From positions 186,001 to 250,000 of the forward strand of contig NZ_PEIG01000008.1 of the NCBI RefSeq assembly GCF_002749975.1: DNA of 64,000 bases, in the 5' to 3' direction. The stretch is from Gloeocapsopsis sp. IPPAS B-1203. GTDB lineage: Bacteria > Cyanobacteriota > Cyanobacteriia > Cyanobacteriales > Chroococcidiopsidaceae. Under the pieces are notes generated by a model. It did no database searches and was not told where the DNA came from. It saw nothing but the letters and a program-made list of their open reading frames with translations. Made by a program: the position numbers and the translations under genes. The first letter of the stretch is position 1. Every line of letters begins with the position of its first letter. Of this stretch, positions 10,670 to 17,913 are shown piece by piece.

Positions 10670-11308
10670 ATGAATTATAGCCCAAGTGTACAACTGCCAA
10701 CCGATACCTGGGTGACAACAACCTGGAATGACTATTTGCGGGTGTTAGAAACTGTTGGCGAAACAGCAAAAGGCTACTACTATAACGGTCAGATGAGGAT
10801 TGAAATGTCACCCGTTGGAAACGATCACTCGCGAGATCACTCGATCGTTATTTATGCAGTTCATTTGTTTGCGGGAATTAAAGATATTGATTTAAATGGT
10901 CATGATAACTGCACTTATCGCAAAACAGGAGTGAACGAAGCGCAACCTGATGTGTCGTACTACATTGGGGAAACAGCAGAAGCGGTTCCTTGGGGCACAG
11001 GAATCGTGGATCTTGACAATTATCCTCCACCAACTTTGGTGATTGAAGTCGCCAACACCTCTTTATTGGATGATAAAGGCAATAAACGCTTGCTGTATGA
11101 AGATCTGGGAGTGAGCGAGTACTGGATTATTGATGTGCAGAATGTTGAAATTATTGCGTTTGCAGTAGAAAATAACGGCAGTCGCAGAATTAGGCGATCG
11201 CAAGTGTTACCAGGATTAGACATTTCTGTGCTAGAAGAAGCGTTGCAACACACTCGTCAGATGAATCATGGCAAAGTGAGTGCTTGGTTATTAACTCAGT
11301 TTCAGTAA
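10670..11308 (+). CDS. Uma2 (DUF820) family putative endonuclease
   Basis: 212 residues from the ATG at 10670, which is preceded by GGGAGG at six bases; an in-frame TTG at 10649 overlaps the previous gene and is less likely. The Uma2 fold is a PD-(D/E)xK nuclease relative: the acidic motif is seen in NEAQPDVSYYIG, followed by PTLVIEVANTSLLDDKGNKRLLYEDLGVSEYWIID, which holds the conserved E-x-(A/V) segment and the YxxxGVxEYWI signature. These proteins are greatly expanded in cyanobacteria and their function is unsettled. It is one of three in this window (also 21157 and 54476). A strong hairpin follows the gene. Confidence 0.85.
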   Translation: MNYSPSVQLPTDTWVTTTWNDYLRVLETVGETAKGYYYNGQMRIEMSPVGNDHSRDHSIVIYAVHLFAGIKDIDLNGHDNCTYRKTGVNEAQPDVSYYIGETAEAVPWGTGIVDLDNYPPPTLVIEVANTSLLDDKGNKRLLYEDLGVSEYWIIDVQNVEIIAFAVENNGSRRIRRSQVLPGLDISVLEEALQHTRQMNHGKVSAWLLTQFQ

Positions 11309-11385
11309 TCTTGTTTTCCCACCTGATATATAAGATTGACAAACAAATAGTTTTCTATGCAGCTTATATTCTATATAAAAGTGGT

Positions 11386-11409
11386 AAGAGCGATCGCGAG
11401 ATCGCTCTT
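11386..11409. terminator. bidirectional hairpin between convergent genes
   Basis: AAGAGCGATC (11386-11395) and GATCGCTCTT (11400-11409) form a perfect ten-base-pair stem around a GCGA loop. It lies between the convergent Uma2 and RTX-fusion genes. The right flank is T-rich on the plus strand (ATTTGTT). The stem incorporates a HIP1-like core. Confidence 0.65.
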
Positions 11410-11425
11410 ATTTGTTACATCTAGA

Positions 11426-14209
11426 TTAAGCTACAGAGGTATCAGTTGAGAGCAAACCGACTCCTAGTAAAGGATCAGCAGCAGTCAAAGGATACAACCG
11501 ATTAGTAACTTCAAAGCCTGTTCCAGGGAAGTCTGTAAACAAGCCGTCAAGTCCGAGGCTAAAGAATTGCTCGTATTCCAACTCTGGATTACCTTGATAA
11601 TCGGGAGCTAAGAAGAAGTCTTCATTGCGGAAAGTATAAGCGTGAACAAGTAATCCTGCTGCATGGGCGTCATCGATTAATGATGTTGGAGGTTGTAATC
11701 TTCCTTCCTCATTAACCGGAACAATCAATCGCTTAGAAGGACCAATACCATCTGCATAAGTAGCAATATTTGTCAACTCATCAGGAGTCGTTAAATCGAG
11801 ATAAGTACGCGGATCGCCACTTACAGTGAAGTCATAGGGTTGTCCACTACCTCCAAGTAACTGAATTAGAGGAAGATTTGTTAATTCATCAAGTTGTTTG
11901 AGATTGGCTGTTTCAAAGGATTGAATGAATACAGGATCGTCGCGATCGCTATAGCCATTTGCATCAAGAATCTCTACTAAAGGTTCTTCCAGCGATAGTC
12001 CAATGCTATCGAAGTAAGTGGGATGCTTTGTTTCAGGATAGATACCAATTGTGCGACCAACTTCAGCACTTTTGTGTTGGGCTAAGTCAATGATTTCTTC
12101 TAGTGTTGCTATCTCATATAAACCATCATACTCAGTGCTACGGAGTTCGGGTAAAGGTTCAATGGCGCGGAGAGTTTTAAGTTCTGCAAGGGTAAAGTCT
12201 TCAGTAAACCAACCTGTGACTTCGACTCCATCAATAACTTTAGTTGTCTGGCGATCTGCAAATTCTGGACGATCTGCAACATCAGTTGTATTAGAAATGT
12301 CGTTTTCATGACGCGCTACTAATACACCATCTTTGGTAATGACGAGATCGGGTTCGATGTAATCCGCACCTTGATCGATGGCTAACTCGTAAGCTGCTAA
12401 AGTGTGTTCTGGACGTAAACCACTCGCGCCTCTGTGACCGATAATGAGGGGACGGGGTGCAGTACTCACAAAATCGGAAATTGAAATTGTACCTGCATCA
12501 ACTCCTTCAAGAATAGCTAATTCTGTGCCATCCTTCAGGCTGATTGTTGTGTTACTTCCGGTTTGGGCGATTGCTAAATCAGCAAAAGCTAAACCTGCAC
12601 CTAAACCAATAACATCAACATCTGATTGAAAATCACGAATGGTATTTGGTGATGTGGGAGTCTCTCCTGCAGCAATCCAAAATTGATCTTTACCATCGCC
12701 ACCTGTGAGAATATTATCACCAGTGCCTGCAAATAGCACATCGTCACCGTCACCACCAAACAGGCGATCGCCTCCGGCGCTACCAGCAAATAAAGTATCG
12801 TTACCTGCACCACCGTAAAGTCGATTACCGCCACGTCCTTGAGAAGCATCGAGGATATCATTCCCCTGATCGCCAAACAAGCGATCGTTGATACCTGCTA
12901 GTAGTTCATCGTTACCACTGTTGCCATATAAACGATTACTACCCTGACCTGCGGTAGCATCTAGAGTATCATCACCTGCACCACCGAATAAAGTATCATT
13001 GCGCGTCGCAAACAACTCATCGTCGCCAGGAGTACCAAAGCGCAAGTTACTACCAATAATCGAACTAATACCAACACGCGGATCGAGATTTAAGGGTTGA
13101 TCTAACTTCAACAAAATGATCTCATTGTGATCTGATTCGGTATCTGAACGTCCACCTGTTGCAGGGTAATTATTATCATTAGCAACAAGAATTGTATTTT
13201 CATCGATGACTAAGACATTTTCGATAGTGACAAAGGGAAAGGTAAACGTTGTGCTAGAGTCAGCATTGAGATCTTGAGGATCGCGAATATTTAAAAGATC
13301 GCCAATTTCTTGTTTTGCGACATAACCATTTGCATCTTGCTGCGATAAATCAACTTTGTAGATCTTTTTGAATTGTGCTTCATCTCCACTCAAATTATCG
13401 CGCTCGATCACTAAGTATTCGTTTTCGTTAATAACTGCAAAATCCCCAATTGCATAGTCAGGATTTTCTTTGCGGTAATAGCCTTTGATTCCAGTAAATT
13501 CTTTCGATGCTAAATCAAATTCGTAAATTCGCAACGCATCTTCTGGATCTCCTGTTACAGTACCTTCAAGTAAAGCATACAGCTTTGTTTTATCAGGAGT
13601 CATTGCTAAGCCTTCATAGCCTCTAGAACGACTGAGGTTTTCAGTAGCATCACCAGTTAACACATCAGGATTATCAGGCGATCGCACAAAATCACCAGAA
13701 TCAAAATCGGGTGTAGGAATTGGTGCATCTAGGAGTTTACCTGTTTGGTCAAAATGCAATAAATACGGTCCAAACTCCTCACCTACCCAAAGCGTCCCAT
13801 CAGCAGCAACAACGAAAGATTCGATATCAAAATCAAAACCTGTTAACAGGCGGGCATTTGTGCCTTCGTTTTTGATCGGAAATGGTATTTTATTATCAGG
13901 ATCGGCAAGTTGAATAAAGTTGAGAACATCTACACTACCATCTTTATTTTCTGCACCTCTAAAACTCGGATCGAGGCGGTAAATACGTAGGAGATAGTCT
14001 TGACTATTTAACTTATTACCAAAGCCATTATCTGAAAGAAACCAAAAAGAATTCTCATCAGCAAATTGAACTGCACTAAAACCTTGAACAGGTTGTCCAG
14101 GAAATGGTGGTTCGGGCTTTAGAGAACCATCGCTATTGTATTGACCTGATGGTGGTCCTTCTGCAAAGGTATCTGCGGGTAATTTAGCAAAACCTTGGAG
14201 TTGCAGCAT
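11426..14209 (-). CDS. phytase-like esterase / RTX repeat / glycerophosphodiester phosphodiesterase fusion
   Basis: 927 residues with three parts. Residues about 1-380 match the 'esterase-like activity of phytase' beta-propeller (FSAVQFADENSFWFLSDNGFG, SFVVAADGTLWVGEEFGPYLLHFD, RSRGYEGLAMTPD). Residues about 390-500 carry GGxGxDxL RTX calcium-binding nonapeptides. Residues about 590-900 are a GDPD domain with its catalytic motifs HRGASGLRPEHT, YIEPDLV and RHENDIS. There is no N-terminal signal peptide, so export by a type I system through the RTX region is plausible. The likely role is phosphate scavenging from extracellular phosphoesters, which is inference from the domains. The start is supported by AGGAGGGG about ten bases upstream. 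The C-terminal tail after the GDPD domain is short and lacks further repeats. Confidence 0.85.
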   Translation of the reverse strand: MLQLQGFAKLPADTFAEGPPSGQYNSDGSLKPEPPFPGQPVQGFSAVQFADENSFWFLSDNGFGNKLNSQDYLLRIYRLDPSFRGAENKDGSVDVLNFIQLADPDNKIPFPIKNEGTNARLLTGFDFDIESFVVAADGTLWVGEEFGPYLLHFDQTGKLLDAPIPTPDFDSGDFVRSPDNPDVLTGDATENLSRSRGYEGLAMTPDKTKLYALLEGTVTGDPEDALRIYEFDLASKEFTGIKGYYRKENPDYAIGDFAVINENEYLVIERDNLSGDEAQFKKIYKVDLSQQDANGYVAKQEIGDLLNIRDPQDLNADSSTTFTFPFVTIENVLVIDENTILVANDNNYPATGGRSDTESDHNEIILLKLDQPLNLDPRVGISSIIGSNLRFGTPGDDELFATRNDTLFGGAGDDTLDATAGQGSNRLYGNSGNDELLAGINDRLFGDQGNDILDASQGRGGNRLYGGAGNDTLFAGSAGGDRLFGGDGDDVLFAGTGDNILTGGDGKDQFWIAAGETPTSPNTIRDFQSDVDVIGLGAGLAFADLAIAQTGSNTTISLKDGTELAILEGVDAGTISISDFVSTAPRPLIIGHRGASGLRPEHTLAAYELAIDQGADYIEPDLVITKDGVLVARHENDISNTTDVADRPEFADRQTTKVIDGVEVTGWFTEDFTLAELKTLRAIEPLPELRSTEYDGLYEIATLEEIIDLAQHKSAEVGRTIGIYPETKHPTYFDSIGLSLEEPLVEILDANGYSDRDDPVFIQSFETANLKQLDELTNLPLIQLLGGSGQPYDFTVSGDPRTYLDLTTPDELTNIATYADGIGPSKRLIVPVNEEGRLQPPTSLIDDAHAAGLLVHAYTFRNEDFFLAPDYQGNPELEYEQFFSLGLDGLFTDFPGTGFEVTNRLYPLTAADPLLGVGLLSTDTSVA

Positions 14210-14574
14210 CGTTCGACTCCCCTCCTAAAAAAATGGAATTTAGTCAGGACAATGTTTAACTAGTAAAACTTGTCCCAATTATGCGCACAGCAAAGCTGGA
14301 CTAAACCTAATGCAGTTCTATAAACAATCCACATCGAAAGATATCTAGTTACTTTCAATTTCAGGAGATGGGATCTAAGAACTACGGTAGTCCTAATTAT
14401 TTAATTCAGCTTTCACTTAACAAAACTAAAATGAAAGTATACCTGCGATCGCCTTTGGCGCTGCGCCGTGCGTAATCGCGGCACTAACAATATCTCACTC
14501 TATTGTTAAGAACTGACTAACTTTGCATTAATAGACTGCCATAATTTAGTTAATGAGCGCTTAGTGAATTTCTC
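14210..14574. other. intergenic region, no gene seen
   Basis: This 365-base gap lies upstream of the RTX-fusion gene. It contains a GC-rich palindromic stretch around 14447-14482 with a HIP1 core (GCGATCGC, then GGCGCTGCGCC), typical of dispersed cyanobacterial repeats. The rest is AT-rich and probably holds the RTX-fusion promoter, but no convincing consensus was found. Confidence 0.4.
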
Positions 14575-14609
14575 ATCACTAGCCACTAGCTACTATCCAC
14601 CAGTCACTA
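14575..14609. repeat. heptamer array at the 3' end of the metallophosphoesterase gene
   Basis: Five units in a row: ATCACTA, GCCACTA, GCTACTA, TCCACCA, GTCACTA. The array overlaps the last codons of the minus-strand gene ending at 14593 and supplies its TAG stop codon. Confidence 0.75.
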
Positions 14610-15444
14610 AAGTAATCACCGTGACTTCTGGAGGACAAAAAAAGCGTCCAGGAAGATATGTTCCTAAACCGCGATTGACATATAACTGATTTTGACCGAC
14701 ACGATGATAGCCTTGCGCCCATTCCCAATGTTTGACAACTTTGGCGCATTCCTTTTGCATAAACGGAACCCAACGCCGCATTTCTTTAGGAAGGCTACGC
14801 CGAAAGTCTTTGTAAATAGATATAGCAGGTCCCATGCCAGGAATGGTAAACTGACCGCCATGCGTATGACCAGATAGTTGCAAATCTACGCGCCATTTTT
14901 TCAAAATTTGGGCAGTATCGGGATTGTGTGACAAAACAATGCGGGGTATATTGTTATCCAGTTGACGCATGACAGGTTTGACTTTAAATTCTTTTGACCA
15001 GTAATCTGCAAGTCCGACAATCGGTAATCTTGCACCAAAAGGATAAGCAATTTGATTCCAGAGAACATCAATGTCGATGCTAGTTAGTGCTTTAGTAATT
15101 TCAGCTTGCGATTCAGGATAATAAATATCGTGGTTTCCAAGGACTGCACAAATACCATGACGGCTTTGCAGGTGTTTGAGTCGCAGGACAAGTTGATGAA
15201 TTGGGGTAGGATCGTCGGTGACATAATCGCCAGTAAGAACAATGAGATCTGGTTCAGCTTCATTGCTGGCGGCGATCGCTTGCGCTAACATTTCTTCGGA
15301 CAGTCGCAAGCCATCATAATGCAGATCGGAAAGTTGGACTAGCTTTGTCCCTTGTAAGGATGGAGGAAGATCTGCGATCGCAACTGTTAATTTCTCTACA
15401 CTCAAAGATCCAGATAACAGCCAGTGCATATAGCTTGAGTTCAC
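14593..15444 (-). CDS. calcineurin-like metallophosphoesterase
   Basis: 283 residues. All metal-binding motifs of the metallophosphoesterase fold are present in order: VQLSDLHYDG (D-x-H), VLTGDYVTD (GD), VLGNHDIYY (GNHD), VLSHNPD (H) and LSGHTHGGQF (GHTH). This arrangement matches YkuE/YaeI-type phosphodiesterases, which act on lipid-linked or nucleotide phosphoesters; the substrate cannot be named. No strong signal peptide is present, although the N-terminus is mildly hydrophobic. The last residues (LVTGG) and the stop codon derive from a tandem heptamer array, so the natural C-terminus may have been altered. Confidence 0.9.
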   Translation of the reverse strand: MNSSYMHWLLSGSLSVEKLTVAIADLPPSLQGTKLVQLSDLHYDGLRLSEEMLAQAIAASNEAEPDLIVLTGDYVTDDPTPIHQLVLRLKHLQSRHGICAVLGNHDIYYPESQAEITKALTSIDIDVLWNQIAYPFGARLPIVGLADYWSKEFKVKPVMRQLDNNIPRIVLSHNPDTAQILKKWRVDLQLSGHTHGGQFTIPGMGPAISIYKDFRRSLPKEMRRWVPFMQKECAKVVKHWEWAQGYHRVGQNQLYVNRGLGTYLPGRFFCPPEVTVITLVTGG

Positions 15445-15539
15445 TCCTCAATTAGCAGCGCTTTTAGCTTATACCGTTTTTCTTTGAGGTTGCTACTAGG
15501 GGAAAGCAGAGGAAGCAGGGGGGTAACGAAAGAAGTAAG

Positions 15540-15989
15540 TTATTGTAGCCAAAATTCTTGTGACAATATTGCCTCAACATCGCGGCTAAAGTCCCAATGT
15601 TCAGGGAAGGGAACTTTGGCATATTCAAGCTTGACTTGTGTTAAAGCATACTGCCAACAGTCATCAAAAATTTCTGTCAAATATTTTTTGAGGCTAGGAG
15701 ATTGTTCTAACTGAAGTTGTAGCTGTCTGCGTTGTTCTTTGATTGTTAATTCCCAACCACGATTATCATAGGCAGAATCAATATAGATGCGCTTGAGTAG
15801 ATGAGATAAGAGGACTTCCAATCGGTGGATTAGTTCTCGCTTCTCACGTTTTCCCAAAGCTATAATTTCCTCGATCAAGTTTTCCCAATCTAAATTATCT
15901 ACATCATGTCTCCTGAGTTTGGTGACAGTATCCTCTAGCCATAAATTGAAATCTCGATCGTATAGTTTTGACTCAGTGTTTTTTTGCAT
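15540..15989 (-). CDS. DUF29 domain-containing protein
   Basis: 149 residues from the ATG at 15989; a GTG one codon upstream is an alternative. The sequence is typical of DUF29: YDRDFNLWLEDTVTKLRRHDVDNLDWENLIEEIIALGKREKRELIHRLEVLLSHLLKR, then NRGWELTIKEQRRQLQ. DUF29 proteins are all-alpha, abundant in cyanobacteria, often duplicated and of unknown function. AAAGGA lies upstream of the start at a reasonable distance. It stands alone between the metallophosphoesterase and the flavoprotein gene, all on the minus strand. Confidence 0.9.
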   Translation of the reverse strand: MQKNTESKLYDRDFNLWLEDTVTKLRRHDVDNLDWENLIEEIIALGKREKRELIHRLEVLLSHLLKRIYIDSAYDNRGWELTIKEQRRQLQLQLEQSPSLKKYLTEIFDDCWQYALTQVKLEYAKVPFPEHWDFSRDVEAILSQEFWLQ

Positions 15990-16049
15990 CACATCGCTTT
16001 TCCTTTGCTATCAGTGCGTACGAGAAGTTTGACCTTAAGAACCGATAGT

Positions 16050-17510
16050 TTATCCTAGCGATCGCAGCAAGCGAAACAATTTTTCTAATATTTTTTGTAG
16101 CACGTGATTTTTTTCGTATTTCTCTTGCGTTCGGGCAAAAGCTGCTTTACTGACAACTTCTGCAAGTGTTGGGTAAATATGAATCCCCCCCAAGGCAGAA
16201 ATTTTAAGTTTATGCGACATTGCTAAGATAATTTCATGAATTAATTCGCCTGCGGATGCACCTACTATATGTGCGCCAAGAATTTCACCGTTACGTTTAG
16301 TAATAATTTTGGCAAAACCTTGAGTTGCAGCTTCAGCTTGAGCGCGATCTACTTCCGCGTACTCTTGTTTAATCACGTCGATATGATCGCCATAGCTTTG
16401 TCGGGCTTCGGCTTCGGTTAAACCAACGCGGGCTAATTCAGGATCGGTAAATGTCGCCCAGGGAATAACGCGATAATCAACTTTAAGAATTGGTAGAAAT
16501 AGAGCATTTCTGATAATAACGTTTGCTTCGTGGCTAGCAACGTGAGTAAATTGATAACCACCAATCACATCACCACAAGCGTAAATTCGCGGGTTTGTTG
16601 TTTGCAGTCTGGCGTTGACGCGAATTCCTTTTTTATTGCCTTGCTGATCGTAACCTGCGGCTTCTTTTTGATGCAGTTCAACTCCTGCGGCTTCTAAATT
16701 TAAGGATTCGACATTTGGGTTGCGTCCAGTTGCAATTAAGATTTGATCGACGGCTATTTTTTCATTTCCAGCAATTAAGTACTTTTGATCGTTGATAACT
16801 TCGACACGTTCTGCTCGTGTTTTTGTCAGTACGCGGATTCCTTCAGAAATCAATTGCTGTTGTACAACGGCGGCGGCTTCAGGATCTTCTTTGGGTAAAA
16901 GGCGATCGCTGCTACCAATAATTGTCACTTTGGAACCTAATCGTGCAAAAGCTTGCCCTAATTCACAGCCAATGGGTCCACCACCAATAATACCTAAAGT
17001 ATCGGGGCGTTCGGTAATTTCAAAAACTTCTTCGTTTGTAATAAAACCTGCTGCTTGTAATCCAGGAATGTTAGGAACCGCAGGGCGCGAACCTGTTGCA
17101 ATCACAAATGCTCTTGCTCTTAAACGACGATTATTAACGATAAAGGTGTTTTTATCAACAAATTCACCACTACCGAAAATCACTTCAGCACCCAAAGCTT
17201 CAAATCGTTGAGGTGAATCATGCGGTTCAATTGCGGCGATCGCACTTTGTACGTGTCCAATTGCTTTAGCAAAATCAATTTTGTTATCGTTACAATGAAT
17301 CCCAAAACGCGACGCGTGTTTGACTTCGTAGGCGATGCGCGATGCATGAATCAAAGATTTACTCGGAACGCAACCATTCCATAAACAATCACCGCCCAAG
17401 CGATCGCGTTCTACCAAAGCAACTTTAGCTTTAAGTGCAGCAGCGACTCCCGCAACAACTAACCCACCAGAACCGCCACCAATCACAACCAGATCGTATT
17501 CTACTGCCAT
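16050..17510 (-). CDS. FAD-dependent pyridine nucleotide-disulfide oxidoreductase (MerA/Lpd-like)
   Basis: 486 residues. The FAD Rossmann motif VVIGGGSGGLVVAG is at residues 8-21, and the redox-active disulfide is in GGDCLWNGCVPSK (about 39-51). A second Rossmann motif for NAD(P)H is GIIGGGPIGCELGQAFARLG near 175-195, the FAD motif RIYACGDVIGG is near 310, and the C-terminal dimerisation domain ends with HIYPTLAEVVSKAAF. Such proteins are often named mercuric reductase, but the N-terminal heavy-metal domain and the C-terminal vicinal cysteines of true MerA are absent. The active-site dimer His-Glu pair is altered (HIYPTLAE instead of HPHPTLSE). A thiol or quinone reductase role is therefore as likely as mercury reduction. 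Confidence 0.88.
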   Translation of the reverse strand: MAVEYDLVVIGGGSGGLVVAGVAAALKAKVALVERDRLGGDCLWNGCVPSKSLIHASRIAYEVKHASRFGIHCNDNKIDFAKAIGHVQSAIAAIEPHDSPQRFEALGAEVIFGSGEFVDKNTFIVNNRRLRARAFVIATGSRPAVPNIPGLQAAGFITNEEVFEITERPDTLGIIGGGPIGCELGQAFARLGSKVTIIGSSDRLLPKEDPEAAAVVQQQLISEGIRVLTKTRAERVEVINDQKYLIAGNEKIAVDQILIATGRNPNVESLNLEAAGVELHQKEAAGYDQQGNKKGIRVNARLQTTNPRIYACGDVIGGYQFTHVASHEANVIIRNALFLPILKVDYRVIPWATFTDPELARVGLTEAEARQSYGDHIDVIKQEYAEVDRAQAEAATQGFAKIITKRNGEILGAHIVGASAGELIHEIILAMSHKLKISALGGIHIYPTLAEVVSKAAFARTQEKYEKNHVLQKILEKLFRLLRSLG

Positions 17511-17573
17511 AATATTTATCTACGTACTTTTAATCAATAATCATCTCCGGTGGAGTAGCTAGACTATTGTTGA

Positions 17574-17615
17574 GTTACTAGTTACTAGCCACTAATCACT
17601 AGGCACTAATCACTT
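17574..17615. repeat. heptamer array truncating the yjbQ-like gene
   Basis: Six units run in register: GTTACTA, GTTACTA, GCCACTA, ATCACTA, GGCACTA, ATCACTT. The array begins inside the reading frame of the minus-strand YjbQ-like gene and provides its last residues and TAG stop. Confidence 0.8.
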
Positions 17616-17814
17616 TAAGAAGTTCGGGTAGATCGCCTTGCAACCCTGGTTCAAATTCAATTGTACCAATCGAGGCAGTACTCCCTACATTAAATACGTG
17701 CGCCATTCCAGTTTTAATTCCAGACTTTCGCACAATCGAGTTAACCTGATCGGTAATATCATGCATATCACCGTGTGTTTGAGTCGATAAAGTAATGTGG
17801 TGTTGATAAATCAT
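17599..17814 (-). pseudogene. truncated YjbQ (UPF0047, secondary thiamine-phosphate synthase) family gene
   Basis: 71 residues remain, where family members have about 135-140. The surviving part (ITLSTQTHGDMHDITDQVNSIVRKSGIKTGMAHVFNVGSTASIGTIEFEPGLQGDLPELL) matches the N-terminal half of a YjbQ subgroup. The C-terminal half with the conserved His motif and the TWQQIFHxExD-like segment is missing. Only about 90 bases separate the stop from the next gene, so the rest is deleted rather than frameshifted. The final residues (VISA) and the TAG stop come from a heptamer repeat array. A stable half-protein is possible, but loss of function is more likely. Confidence 0.7.
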
Positions 17815-17871
17815 GCTTAATTGACAAAACTACTAAAAATTCCATTCTGGCGCAATCCTATGCCTATACAC

Positions 17872-17913
17872 TTACCAATTACCAATTACCAATTACCCGT
17901 TACCAAGTACCAA
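17872..17913. repeat. heptamer array TTACCAA abutting a start codon
   Basis: Six consecutive units: TTACCAA three times, TTACCCG, TTACCAA, GTACCAA. The last A of the array is the A of the ATG at 17913 of the next gene, so the array occupies the place of a ribosome binding site. Confidence 0.85.

Noticed and set aside
12051-12876. Several frames of 60-90 codons opposite or overlapping the phytase-RTX-GDPD gene
   Set aside because: The main gene has strong domain matches throughout; the others are composition artefacts in other frames.
16792-17211. A 139-codon plus-strand frame within the flavoprotein gene
   Set aside because: It overlaps the FAD and NAD domains of a clear gene on the other strand and has no family resemblance.
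16050-17510. Naming the flavoprotein mercuric reductase
   Set aside because: The N-terminal metal-binding domain and C-terminal vicinal cysteines of MerA are absent, and no other mercury genes are nearby.
17574-17913. CRISPR array or integrated element around the tandem repeats
   Set aside because: Units are seven bases with no spacers, and no Cas gene is present; they are short tandem heptamers.
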